Both the position numbers and the translations under genes were made by a program. A stretch of DNA of 64,000 nt from UBA5189 sp040389445 (lineage in GTDB: Bacteria; Chloroflexota; Limnocylindria; Limnocylindrales; CSP1-4): assembly GCA_040389445.1 (NCBI GenBank), contig JAZJZX010000010.1, positions 1 through 64,000 on the forward strand, written 5' to 3'. The first letter of the stretch is position 1; every line of letters starts with the position of its first letter. Of the stretch, positions 35,349 to 43,663 are shown in pieces. The notes beneath the pieces were generated by a model. The model had not been told where the DNA came from and ran no database searches. It saw nothing but the letters and a program-made list of their open reading frames with translations.

Positions 35349-36184
35349 CATCCCCGGATCGCCTGGTTCGTTCGCGCGACGGCACCGGGATTGCGGTTTT
35401 CTCCTCCGGTTCATCGGCCCCGTGGACACGTCCGCTGCTCGTGGTGCACGGCACGACGGCGGATCACCGGACCTTCCGGGTCGTCGGCCCGTTGCTCGGC
35501 GGCCAGCGGCGGCTGCATGCGATGGATCGCCGAGGGCGAGGCAACTCGGGAGACGTTCCGGAGGCGTATTCCATCGAACGGGAATTCGAGGACGTTGCTG
35601 CTGTGGCGGACGCGCTGGCGAGCGACACCGGGGATGCCGTCGATGTCCTGGGGCATTCATTCGGCGGGCGCTGCGCTCTCGGAGCTGCGCTGCTGACGCG
35701 CTCGATCCGGCGCGTGGTCTGCTACGAGGGGGCGCCGCCTCGGGACACGACGCGCGCGTCGACCTACGAGCCCGATTGGCTGATGAAGGCCCTTAGCGAG
35801 GACCTTGAACGAGGCGATCTCGAGGGTCTCCTGGAGCGATTCATGCGCACCGTCGTGGGCATGAACGATGCCGGAATGGCGCGATTCCGGGCCGACGCCG
35901 TCTGGCCGCTCCGGGTGGCGGCGGCACCCACGATCCTTCGCGAGCTCGAGGCCTCCGGCGCGCCGGCGGCGGGACTGGAAGCGCTGGCGGCGGTCAAGGT
36001 ACCGGTCCTCCAGCTACTCGGTTCGGTGAGTCCGCCTGCCTTCGGCCGGAATACGACCGCGCTTGACGCCCGCCTCCCCAACGGCCGGGTCGCCGTCATC
36101 GAGGGTGCGGCACACGCCGCCCACCACACCCATCCGAACGAATTCGTGGCGACCGTGGAGAAATTTCTGGACGAGTCCGGCTGA
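35345..36184 (+). CDS. Alpha/beta-fold hydrolase
   Basis: A 279-residue hydrolase with the oxyanion region LLVVHGTTADHRTFRVV, the nucleophile elbow GHSFGG (Ser about 103) and a late catalytic His in GAAHAAHHTHPNEF. Substrate unknown. Its GTG start overlaps the pgl stop, so it is translated with the pentose phosphate genes; whether it acts in that pathway or is a passenger is open. Confidence 0.8.
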   Translation: MTSPDRLVRSRDGTGIAVFSSGSSAPWTRPLLVVHGTTADHRTFRVVGPLLGGQRRLHAMDRRGRGNSGDVPEAYSIEREFEDVAAVADALASDTGDAVDVLGHSFGGRCALGAALLTRSIRRVVCYEGAPPRDTTRASTYEPDWLMKALSEDLERGDLEGLLERFMRTVVGMNDAGMARFRADAVWPLRVAAAPTILRELEASGAPAAGLEALAAVKVPVLQLLGSVSPPAFGRNTTALDARLPNGRVAVIEGAAHAAHHTHPNEFVATVEKFLDESG

Positions 36185-36259
36185 GCGACGACGGACCAGG
36201 CCGGCGCATCTGACCGCACAATCGGGACCTTCGGCACTCCGCGATTTCAGCCGCACGAC

Positions 36260-36265
36260 TACCAT
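36260..36265 (+). promoter_or_regulatory. -10 box TACCAT before citrate synthase
   Basis: TACCAT ends six bases before the citrate synthase ATG, with no Shine-Dalgarno sequence between. It gives citrate synthase a separate, probably leaderless, transcript after the pentose phosphate cluster. Confidence 0.5.
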
Positions 36266-36271
36266 CCCGAT

Positions 36272-37444
36272 ATGACTGAAACCAGTGGGGCGGCTCCGAC
36301 CCTGGCGGCCCAGGCTGCGGCCCCGGCTGCGGCCCCGGCGGCGCCGGCTGCGGCCCCGGCCTACCCCTACTCGCCCGGTCTCGAGGGTGTTCCGGCCGCC
36401 GAGACGAGTCTCGGCTACGTCGACGGCGCGGCCGGGCGACTGCTGTATCGCGGCTATCGAATTGGCGATCTCGTGGATCGGGGTTCGTACCCGGCGGTCG
36501 CCAACCTCCTGTGGACCGGCTCGTGGGAGCCGGCCCACCACCTTCCGACCACGCCCGTCCCAACAGCGGTCATGACCGCGCTCCGCTCCCTGCCCACCAC
36601 GGCCAAGCCGATGGATGCGCTCCGGACCGCTGTATCCGTCTGGGGCGCGACGCAGACCCTCGAGTGGCCCCCGACCGCCGATCAGGCGCGGGCGCTCACT
36701 GCCTTCTCACCATCGGCACTGGCGGCCTTCGCCCGGCTCCGACAGGGCCTCGAGCCCATCGAGCCGGATCCGGACCTGGACCTCGTGCCGGGCTACCTGT
36801 ATCAGCTGACCGGGGCGCGTGCGGATTCGAGCACCGCCCGGGCCCTGGATGCGTACTTCGTGGTCGGCGCGGAGCACGGCCTCAATGCCTCGACCTTCGC
36901 GGCGCGCGTCATCACCTCCACGCGGAGCGACATCGCGTCGGCCGTCTGCGGTGCGATCGGGGCGATGAAGGGCCCGCTCCACGGCGGAGCCCCGTCCGAG
37001 GTCGTGGAGCAGCTCCACAAGGTCGGCACCCCCGAGCGGGCCGAACAGTGGGTCCGTGACGCCATCGACCGTGGCGAGCGATTGATGGGCTTCGGGCATC
37101 GCGTCTATCGCGCGTACGACCCCCGCGCCGCGGCCCTGCGCAAGGTGGTCGAGTCGATGGAGCACAAACCGGACTGGCTCGAGCTGGCCATCAAGGTCGA
37201 GGACGTGGCGCTCCGCGTGCTGGCCGAGAAGCATCCGGACCGGCCTCTCAAGACCAACGTCGAGTACTACGCGGCGGCCGTCCTCCAGGGCGTCGGGCTC
37301 ACGCCGGACCTGTTCCCCGCCACGTTCGCGCTGGCCCGGCATGCCGGTTGGACAGCCCACATCCTCGAGCAGTCGGCCGACAACCGGCTCATCCGCCCGA
37401 ACGCCATCTACACCGGCCCCGCGGAGCGCGACCTTCCGGCCTGA
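36272..37444 (+). CDS. gltA: Citrate synthase
   Basis: Citrate synthase condenses acetyl-CoA and oxaloacetate at the entry of the TCA cycle. The 390-residue product is of the shorter Gram-positive/archaeal type, with GRLLYRGYRIGDLVDRGSY near the front, GAMKGPLHGGAPSEV (catalytic His), LMGFGHRVYRAYDPRA (second catalytic His) and the Asp region near LKTNVEYYAAAVL. A 30-residue Ala/Pro arm encoded by GC-rich repeats precedes the domain. A methylcitrate synthase role is possible but no methylcitrate genes are near. Confidence 0.93.
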   Translation: MTETSGAAPTLAAQAAAPAAAPAAPAAAPAYPYSPGLEGVPAAETSLGYVDGAAGRLLYRGYRIGDLVDRGSYPAVANLLWTGSWEPAHHLPTTPVPTAVMTALRSLPTTAKPMDALRTAVSVWGATQTLEWPPTADQARALTAFSPSALAAFARLRQGLEPIEPDPDLDLVPGYLYQLTGARADSSTARALDAYFVVGAEHGLNASTFAARVITSTRSDIASAVCGAIGAMKGPLHGGAPSEVVEQLHKVGTPERAEQWVRDAIDRGERLMGFGHRVYRAYDPRAAALRKVVESMEHKPDWLELAIKVEDVALRVLAEKHPDRPLKTNVEYYAAAVLQGVGLTPDLFPATFALARHAGWTAHILEQSADNRLIRPNAIYTGPAERDLPA

Positions 37445-37470
37445 CGGCTGGCCGCTTCGATCGATGTCTC

Positions 37471-37569
37471 GCGCTCGGGACAGCGCCTCGCGCTCAGGGT
37501 CGCGCGCCACGCCTCAGGGTCGTGCGCCAGGCGCTCAGGACAACGCCACGCGCTCCGGGTCGCGCGCCA
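37471..37569. repeat. Imperfect 60-bp direct repeat between citrate synthase and MFS genes
   Basis: A 39-base block starting gcgctcgggacagcgcc at 37471-37509 recurs with four changes at 37531-37569, and a shorter related unit lies between. The second copy covers the end of the leftward MFS gene and supplies its last residues, ARDPERVALS. Confidence 0.7.
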
Positions 37570-38788
37570 TGTCTGCCGGCGGCCTCGACCGGCGCCGGAG
37601 AACGGCCAGAGCGCCCACGAGGAGCACCGCCGAGCCGAGGAAAAACGGTGCCGGAAGCCCGGCCCTGACAACGAGGCTGCCGATTGCCGGCCCGAGGATA
37701 CCGGCGGCGTAGAGCGGCAGGTAGACCAGGTTGAGGGTCTGGGACCGTCGCTCTGCCGACACTTCCGTCGCCAACAGGCTGAAGACCATCGCGCTGATCG
37801 ACGAAGCCGCTGCCGCGAACGCGACGGCCACGAGCGCCAGGAACCCGAGGTCGCCGATCTGCGGGGCAAGGGGCATCGCGACGAGCGCAGCCGCGCCGAC
37901 GAGCAGCGCGCCGACCAGGATCGGCCGGTAGCCGACGCGATCCCCGAGCGCCCCGATGGCCGGGGCCAGCAACGCGCCGGCCAGGGCCGCCGTTCCGGCA
38001 ACGAGCGCAATCCCGCTCGCCAGGCCCGGACCCCGCCCGACGACGGTCTCGACCACCACCGGCACGTACGGCCGTGACATCTGATTCGCGAGGAACGCGG
38101 TGCCGAAGATCAGGAAGATGGCGCGGACGGCGCGATCGGACAGGACACCCCGAACGGCCCCGAACGCGAGGGTGAGAACGCGCCCCTGGGGAATCACCTC
38201 CGGCCGAACCTCGCGCGACCCGAAGGTCACGAGGAGCGCCGTGCCGACCGACAACGCCGCCGAGACCGCGAAGACGCCGCTCAGCGACCAGCCGAACCCG
38301 TCGATGAGGATCCCTGCAAGCGTCGGCCCGACGGCGAACCCAACGGGCCCGGATGCCCCGAAGATGGCGATGACCGTCCCGAGCCGCGCCCGCGGCGTCA
38401 CGTCCCGGATACCCGCCAGCATCACGCCGGTGTTGCCGAGCTGGAAGCCGATCAGCAGGACGCTCACAGCCACGTGCCAGGGCTCCGTGGCCAGCGCCAT
38501 CCCGAGGAACACGACCGCCTCGACAAGGGCACTCCGGACGATGACCGCCTTGCGGCTGTACTTGTCCGCCCAGACGCCCCACAGGGGCACGAGCGGCATG
38601 CCCAGCACGAACAGCAGGGCGCTGAAAAGACCGATGAAGGACAGCCGGTCGGCGTCCGGCACGCCAAGGGCGGACAGCTGGGACGGGAGCAGGGCGAAGA
38701 CCTGGCTGACGCCGAGTCCCTCGACCATCGACGTCACCCAGAAGACCGCGACGAGCGGGATCCAGCTCCGTGCATGGGATATCGGCAT
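37535..38788 (-). CDS. Major facilitator superfamily transporter
   Basis: A 417-residue carrier with 12 predicted helices. The MFS loop 2-3 motif is present in altered form as GVWADKYSRKAVIVRSAL, and the fifth-helix antiporter motif region reads GASGPVGFAVGPTLAGIL, which suggests a drug/H+ antiporter of the 12-helix kind. The ligand is unknown. TAGTCT ends six bases before the ATG. The gene converges on citrate synthase, and its last codons lie in a DNA repeat. Confidence 0.85.
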   Translation of the reverse strand: MPISHARSWIPLVAVFWVTSMVEGLGVSQVFALLPSQLSALGVPDADRLSFIGLFSALLFVLGMPLVPLWGVWADKYSRKAVIVRSALVEAVVFLGMALATEPWHVAVSVLLIGFQLGNTGVMLAGIRDVTPRARLGTVIAIFGASGPVGFAVGPTLAGILIDGFGWSLSGVFAVSAALSVGTALLVTFGSREVRPEVIPQGRVLTLAFGAVRGVLSDRAVRAIFLIFGTAFLANQMSRPYVPVVVETVVGRGPGLASGIALVAGTAALAGALLAPAIGALGDRVGYRPILVGALLVGAAALVAMPLAPQIGDLGFLALVAVAFAAAASSISAMVFSLLATEVSAERRSQTLNLVYLPLYAAGILGPAIGSLVVRAGLPAPFFLGSAVLLVGALAVLRRRSRPPADMARDPERVALS

Positions 38789-38794
38789 CCGGGC

Positions 38795-38800
38795 AGACTA
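38795..38800 (-). promoter_or_regulatory. -10 box TAGTCT before the MFS gene
   Basis: On the minus strand TAGTCT ends six bases before the ATG at 38788 and no Shine-Dalgarno sequence intervenes. The spacing is the same as at the other leaderless starts in this window. Confidence 0.45.
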
Positions 38801-38855
38801 CCGGAATCCCGGGTATCCGCCGAGCCAGCGTACAGTCCGTGGCGAGAGGTGGCTC

Positions 38856-39731
38856 ATGCATCGATTTCTCGACTCGCTCATCGCCGCCCAGGCCCGTTGG
38901 GCACGGCCGCTGGGCGACTTCAATCAGCGCTGGCTCCACGCCCTGTTCCGGCCGATCCCGGCGATTCGGGACCTGCTCAACGGGCGCTGGCTCGGCCATC
39001 CCCTGCACGCGGTCCTGACGGATGCCCCGGTCGGGATCCTGTTCGTGGTCATCGTCCTCGACCTGTCCGGTCAGCCGGGCGCTGCAGACATCACGCTCGT
39101 CCTCGGGATCCTGTCGATGCTGGCGGCCGCGATCACGGGTGCCGCCGACTACGCGGACACGGACGGGACGGCACGGGAGCGCGCGACCGTCCACAGCGCG
39201 CTGATGATCGTGGCCCTGGTCGCCTACGTCGCGTCGCTGGGGTTCCGCCTCGGCGCCGGTGGGGACGATGGGCGGACCATGGCGATCGGCCTGTCCATCC
39301 TGGCATTCGTTATCCTGGCCGCGGGAGCGTACGTCGGCGGAGACGTCGTGTACGTCCTCGGGAACATGGTCAGCCGGCATGCCTGGCGCGGCCATGGCAG
39401 CAAGTGGATCGCCCTCGTACCGGCCGAGCTCGACACGGACGGCAACATCCCCGAAGGCCGCCCTGTCAAGGCCAGGCTGGGAGTCAACGCGCTCGCGCTG
39501 GTCAGGCAAGGGGACAGGATCCTGGCCCTCCACGACGAATGCGCCCATGCGGGTGATCCGCTCTCGGCGGGTTCCATCGATGGCGATTTTCTCGTCTGCG
39601 CGTGGCACGGCTCGCGCTTCGGCCTGGCCGACGGACGCGTGAACCGAGGGCCGTCCGTGTACGACCAGCCGGTGTACGACGTGCGCCGGGCCGGATCGGG
39701 CGGCTGGGAGGGCCGGCGGCGCCCGCGATGA
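38856..39731 (+). CDS. Membrane protein with DUF2231 and C-terminal Rieske [2Fe-2S] domain
   Basis: The 291-residue protein joins a four-helix DUF2231 membrane domain (about residues 45-165, beginning GHPLHAVLTDAPVGILFVVI) to a Rieske ferredoxin domain. The cluster ligands are Cys229-x-His231 and Cys248-x-x-His251 in CAHAGDP...CAWHGSRF. It is likely an electron-transfer protein at the membrane, with the cluster facing the cytoplasm or periplasm depending on topology. Start ATG at 38856 has GAGAGGTGG upstream and a TACAGT box about 20 bases away. The stop overlaps the next gene as ATGA. Confidence 0.88.
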   Translation: MHRFLDSLIAAQARWARPLGDFNQRWLHALFRPIPAIRDLLNGRWLGHPLHAVLTDAPVGILFVVIVLDLSGQPGAADITLVLGILSMLAAAITGAADYADTDGTARERATVHSALMIVALVAYVASLGFRLGAGGDDGRTMAIGLSILAFVILAAGAYVGGDVVYVLGNMVSRHAWRGHGSKWIALVPAELDTDGNIPEGRPVKARLGVNALALVRQGDRILALHDECAHAGDPLSAGSIDGDFLVCAWHGSRFGLADGRVNRGPSVYDQPVYDVRRAGSGGWEGRRRPR

Positions 39732-40291
39732 CCGCGGACCACGCGAACCGGGCGGAGCCCGTCATGGCCGACCTCGTCGTCCCGCCCGGCTCGCTGATCG
39801 CGCTCATCGGGCCGGCCGGAAGCGGCAAGTCCACGCTTGCCGCGGCATCGGTTCCCGCCAAGGCAATCCTGTCCTCGGACGCGTTCCGTGCCCGGATCGG
39901 CAGCGGGGAGGCAGATCAATCCGTGACCGGAGCGGCTTTTGCGGCGCTCCATCGGGCGCTCGATCGGCGCCTCTCGGCGGGCACCACCACCGTCGTCGAC
40001 GCCACGAACCTCACCGCTCCGGCCCGCGCTGCGCTGCTCGGGCTGGCCCGGCGCCACGGAGCGACCCCGGTGGCGATCGTCCTGGATCTCCCGCCGGATC
40101 TGGTGATCGCGCGGAACGCCGGGCGGGTCGGTCGCGTGGTGCCGGAGCCGGCGGTTCGCCGTCAGCTCGCCATGCTCCGCGCAATCACCGACGAGATGCT
40201 GCTCCGCGAAGGCTTCGCGGTGGTGCGCCGGATCACATCGAACGATCACGTCGCGGCCTTGCGGGTGGTCCCGGGTCAGGTCCCGGACTGA
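39728..40291 (+). CDS. P-loop kinase of the polynucleotide-kinase-like AAA_33 type
   Basis: A 187-residue ATP-binding protein with Walker A IGPAGSGKSTLAA, an early substrate motif ILSSDAFRARIG, the VVDATNLTAPARAALLGLA motif typical of Pnkp/AAA_33 kinases and RNAGRVGRVVPEPAVRRQL, the lid with arginines. Members phosphorylate 5' ends of nucleic acids or small molecules; the substrate is unknown. Its ATG overlaps the Rieske protein stop, an unexplained pairing. It ends 16 bases inside the 3' end of the converging YCII gene. Confidence 0.78.
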   Translation: MTADHANRAEPVMADLVVPPGSLIALIGPAGSGKSTLAAASVPAKAILSSDAFRARIGSGEADQSVTGAAFAALHRALDRRLSAGTTTVVDATNLTAPARAALLGLARRHGATPVAIVLDLPPDLVIARNAGRVGRVVPEPAVRRQLAMLRAITDEMLLREGFAVVRRITSNDHVAALRVVPGQVPD

Positions 40292-40587
40292 TCGCGGACG
40301 CGCCCGAAGGGACGGACGCGGATCTCGACCCACACGCCGTTGCGCATGTAGACGTCGTCGCGAGCCAGCGCAAGGACGTCCTCCTCGGTCTTCGCGCGAA
40401 CGATCATGACGGTTGACGAGACGTCGGTGAACGCGCCGGCCTCGATCACGATCCCTTCGGCCCTGAGGCGCTGCAGTCGCGCGATGTGCTCTGCGCGGAA
40501 TGGGACGCGGGCCTCGGCACCATCGGGCGCATAGGTCGCCTCGACCAGCCAGACGACCTCGATGGGCGCTGGCGATGCGTCAGTCAT
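40276..40587 (-). CDS. YCII-related domain protein
   Basis: A 103-residue ferredoxin-like alpha+beta barrel protein with the YCII layout: VVWLVEATYAPDGAE, the R-x-x-H region FRAEHIARLQRLRAEGIVIEAGAF and the terminal FVRDDVY-like ALARDDVYMRNGVWVEIRVRPF. The His in RAEHI and the Asp in RDDVY match the putative active site of this family. Its function is unknown in general. It precedes an EamA carrier gene by gene order but converges on the kinase gene with a 16-base overlap. Confidence 0.85.
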   Translation of the reverse strand: MTDASPAPIEVVWLVEATYAPDGAEARVPFRAEHIARLQRLRAEGIVIEAGAFTDVSSTVMIVRAKTEEDVLALARDDVYMRNGVWVEIRVRPFGRVRDQSGT

Positions 40588-40605
40588 GCAACCTCCCCGG
40601 GTAAA

Positions 40606-41517
40606 TCATGCCGCGCCGCCGGTGATGAAGGCGATCGCAGCGAAGGCCAGGCCGACGCCGACGGCGTGCGACGGGGTGACCCGCTCCCGAAGGATCGCGG
40701 CAGCGAGGATCACCGTGATGACCGGATACAGGGACGACAGCACGGCGGCGATCGAGAGGTCGCCGATGCGCGACGCGGTCAGGAACGCCACATTGCCGGT
40801 CACGTCGACAAGCCCGACGAGGATGACGAGCGGAAGCGTGGCGCGCGGCATCCGCCAGGCAACCCGGCGGATGGCCAGGAACACGATGAACAGCACGATC
40901 TCCAGGCCTCGCATGACCGCGAGCGGCGCGAAGACGTGCTGGAGATCAATGCGGCTCAGGACGACGCCGAGGAGTCCGAGGGTGACCCCGCCGACGAGAC
41001 CGTAGGGCAATCCCGAGGGGCGCCCGCCGACGTCGTCCGGCACCACCGAGACGACGACCACGGCGACGATGGCCAGCCCGAACCCGACGATCACGAGTGG
41101 ATCCGGCGCCCCTTGCCAGGCGATCCCGATGATCGCGGGGGTCGCGGCCGTGAGGACCGCGGTGACCGGGGCGACGACGCCCATCCGCCCGACGGCCAGG
41201 CCCCGATACAGGCTCCCGACCCCGATGGCGGCGAGCCCGGCAGCAAGGACGGATAGCGTGAGGTTGGTGCCTGCGAGCATCGGCTCCCCGCGTGCGACGA
41301 CGGCACCGGTCGCGATCAGAAAGCCGACGCCCTGGGTCGCGATGAGCACGCCGAGGATCGGGGCACGGCGTCCCAGCAGGCCACCCCCGAAGTCGGACAC
41401 GCCCCACAGCGCGGCGGCCGCCAGCGCGAGCACGGCCGGCAGGATGGCAGGCGAAAGGTCCGAAGCAGGCACGATGGGATGAACGGGCGCGTCAGCTGCC
41501 GACGGCCGATTCGGCAT
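40606..41517 (-). CDS. EamA/DMT-family transporter
   Basis: A carrier of about 300 residues with ten predicted helices, beginning ILPAVLALAAAALWGVSDFG and ending in a second EamA unit with LSSLYPVITVILAAAILRER. Substrate unknown. ATG at 41517 overlaps the end of the SbcC-like gene by 26 bases; a GTG at 41472, 20 bases past that stop, is an equally good start and begins right before the first helix. Confidence 0.82.
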   Translation of the reverse strand: MPNRPSAADAPVHPIVPASDLSPAILPAVLALAAAALWGVSDFGGGLLGRRAPILGVLIATQGVGFLIATGAVVARGEPMLAGTNLTLSVLAAGLAAIGVGSLYRGLAVGRMGVVAPVTAVLTAATPAIIGIAWQGAPDPLVIVGFGLAIVAVVVVSVVPDDVGGRPSGLPYGLVGGVTLGLLGVVLSRIDLQHVFAPLAVMRGLEIVLFIVFLAIRRVAWRMPRATLPLVILVGLVDVTGNVAFLTASRIGDLSIAAVLSSLYPVITVILAAAILRERVTPSHAVGVGLAFAAIAFITGGAA

Positions 41518-43663
41518 CCACCGCAGTGGGGGCCTCGAGGATCTGCACGGCGTCGGCGGCGCTGTCGTAGCGGTCCGAGGTCGTCAGGTAGACGATCTGG
41601 AAGTCGGCGCTGATCCGTTTGAGCAGCTCGAGCGCCCGGGTCGCGCGGGTAGCGTCCAGCGTGACGAACGGGTCGTCCAGGATCAGCGGCGGCCGGCGAT
41701 CGCCGGTCACGAGCCGGACGAGGCCGATGCGGGCGGCGAGATAGACGAGGTCGAGCGTCCCCTGCGACAGGGATTCGACGGCCACCCAGTCATTGCGCTC
41801 CGGGGCGAACACCTCGATGCCCAGGTTCGTATCGTCCACGCGAACGCGTCGATACCGACCCGCCGTGACCTGATCGAGATCGCCCACCATGTGCTTCTCG
41901 AGATAGCGGGTCGCCCGCTGCATCGTCGCTCGCTCGGCGGCATCGATCGCCTTGAGCGTTCGCTCGTAGACCCGGCCGCGGCGCTCGAGTGTTGCCAGCT
42001 GCTCACGCCGTTCCTCGAGCCGCTCGGCCTGGGCGGCCACTGCTTCGGCGTCAACGGCGTTCGCCTCGACGCGCGCCCGGGCATCGGCCTCGTCATCCCG
42101 GGCCTGGTTCACGAGCCGCTCCGCCTCGCGGACCTCGACCTCGAGGCGCTCGCGTGCTCGAGGCTCCTTTGCGATGGGCCCGAGATGCTCGAGTGCTCCG
42201 GTCTTCTGTTCGATCTCGAGGGCCGCGGCGTCGCGCAGCGACGGCAGCGTCTCGGCCGGTTCGCGGCCGACGAGCCCCTCGAGCTGAGCGCTGAGCCGAT
42301 CGATCGACGCGACGTGCGCCTCCTCGGCGGCGAGGAGGGCCTCGACCGCGGCCATGTCCGGCAGCTCAAGACCGGACAGCTGATTGGCCAGCTCCAGATC
42401 CCGCTCCTGAAGCTCCTGCTCCAACTGCGAACGTCCGCGGAGCCGGCGATCGATTTCACTATCCCGAAGCTGTCGCTCGCGTCCGATATCCGTTGCGACG
42501 AGCCGCTGGCGACGACCGATCAGGGCAAGGACCGAGCCGGCGATGACGAGGGCGAGCGGCCCGGTGAGGCCGCCCGGCAGCGTGATGGCGCCGAGCTCGG
42601 ACAGGGCGGCGAAGCCGACGCCCACGAGGATCAACAGCAGCGCGACCTGTGCCACCGGCCGCCAGTTCTGCGGCTCGGGTGCCTTCAGCTCGAACTGCAC
42701 GTCGCCGTCGCCCGAGAGCATGGCCCGAAGCTCGCGCACCCGTGCGTCGAGCGCGCGAAGCCGTCCAACCGTCGTCCGGAGGATGGGCAGCGGATCCCGT
42801 GCAGGATGGGAATCCTGCAGCGCCGCGATCTGCCCGGTCACGGACACGGCCATGCTGAAGCGCTCGAAGCGCTCCTGGGCGATCGCGCGGTCGGCCGCGA
42901 GACGCTCGGCCTGGCGCGCCTTCTCCAGGAGTGACGTTCGCTCGGCGAGCGATGCATCCGCCTCGGCGCGACGCTCCCGGGCGATGACCAGTCGATCTCG
43001 ATCCCGCTCCAGCTGCGCCAGGGCGGCCTCGCCCTGATCCACGGCCGCGGCTGCGTCGCCGACGGCTGCGGCGGCAACCTTGAGCCGGCCGGGGTTCTTG
43101 TCCCCCCGGGTGTTGAGGTCATGGATGGCCTTGTCGAGCTTGCGACGCGCGAGACCGGTGCCCCGGTCGGCGCCGGAGATGGAGGCCTGGAGTCGATCCC
43201 GGAGGGCGCTCTCGTCGCGGGCGACGTCGTCCATCTCGTGATGTCGGACCGAGGCCGTCGACCGGAAGAATGCCTCCGTCGGGACCCCGGTCAACTCCGC
43301 CAGGATCTGGTCCGCCTGGGCCGGGTCGGTGACGACGTTGCCGTCGTATTCGAGGCGAACGGTTCCCTTGGCCCCCCGGAACGCCTTCTCGACAGCCCCG
43401 GGGTGCATCCCGTCTTCCTCGTCCTGCTCGAACTCGAGCCGGATGGTGGGTCGATCATCTTCGGCCGCGCCCCAGCTGCGCATGGTCTCCATCTCCGCCG
43501 AGGCCGAGGTGACTCGTCGCGTCAGCGCCAGTTCGAGCGCGCGCTGGAGGGTGGTCTTGCCCGATTCGTTGGGGCCTCGCACGACCGTGAGCCCGCGATG
43601 GAGGGTCAGATCCAGGGAACGATGGCGACGCAGGTTCGCGACCTGGAGCCGGGTGATCCTCAC
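41492..43663 (-). CDS. SbcC/Rad50-like AAA ATPase with a membrane hairpin in the coiled coil (YhaN-like)
   Basis: The 723-residue protein has a split ABC-type ATPase: Walker A VRGPNESGKTTLQ at residues 28-40 and, near the C-terminus, the signature SLSQGTLDLVYLAARIGL and Walker B PPLILDDPFVTLD. Long coiled coils join them. In Rad50/SbcC the middle holds a CxxC zinc hook; here it holds two hydrophobic segments (about 338-358 and 366-384), as in the YhaN group. The start is GTG overlapping the nuclease stop (GTGA). With its SbcD-like partner it probably processes DNA ends, perhaps at the membrane. Confidence 0.85.
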   Translation of the reverse strand: MRITRLQVANLRRHRSLDLTLHRGLTVVRGPNESGKTTLQRALELALTRRVTSASAEMETMRSWGAAEDDRPTIRLEFEQDEEDGMHPGAVEKAFRGAKGTVRLEYDGNVVTDPAQADQILAELTGVPTEAFFRSTASVRHHEMDDVARDESALRDRLQASISGADRGTGLARRKLDKAIHDLNTRGDKNPGRLKVAAAAVGDAAAAVDQGEAALAQLERDRDRLVIARERRAEADASLAERTSLLEKARQAERLAADRAIAQERFERFSMAVSVTGQIAALQDSHPARDPLPILRTTVGRLRALDARVRELRAMLSGDGDVQFELKAPEPQNWRPVAQVALLLILVGVGFAALSELGAITLPGGLTGPLALVIAGSVLALIGRRQRLVATDIGRERQLRDSEIDRRLRGRSQLEQELQERDLELANQLSGLELPDMAAVEALLAAEEAHVASIDRLSAQLEGLVGREPAETLPSLRDAAALEIEQKTGALEHLGPIAKEPRARERLEVEVREAERLVNQARDDEADARARVEANAVDAEAVAAQAERLEERREQLATLERRGRVYERTLKAIDAAERATMQRATRYLEKHMVGDLDQVTAGRYRRVRVDDTNLGIEVFAPERNDWVAVESLSQGTLDLVYLAARIGLVRLVTGDRRPPLILDDPFVTLDATRATRALELLKRISADFQIVYLTTSDRYDSAADAVQILEAPTAVDAESAVGS

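Noticed and set aside
37494..39608. 704-codon leftward open frame over the MFS and Rieske genes
   Set aside because: It crosses two well-supported genes on both strands and its translation is Arg/Pro/Gly/Asp-rich without motifs.
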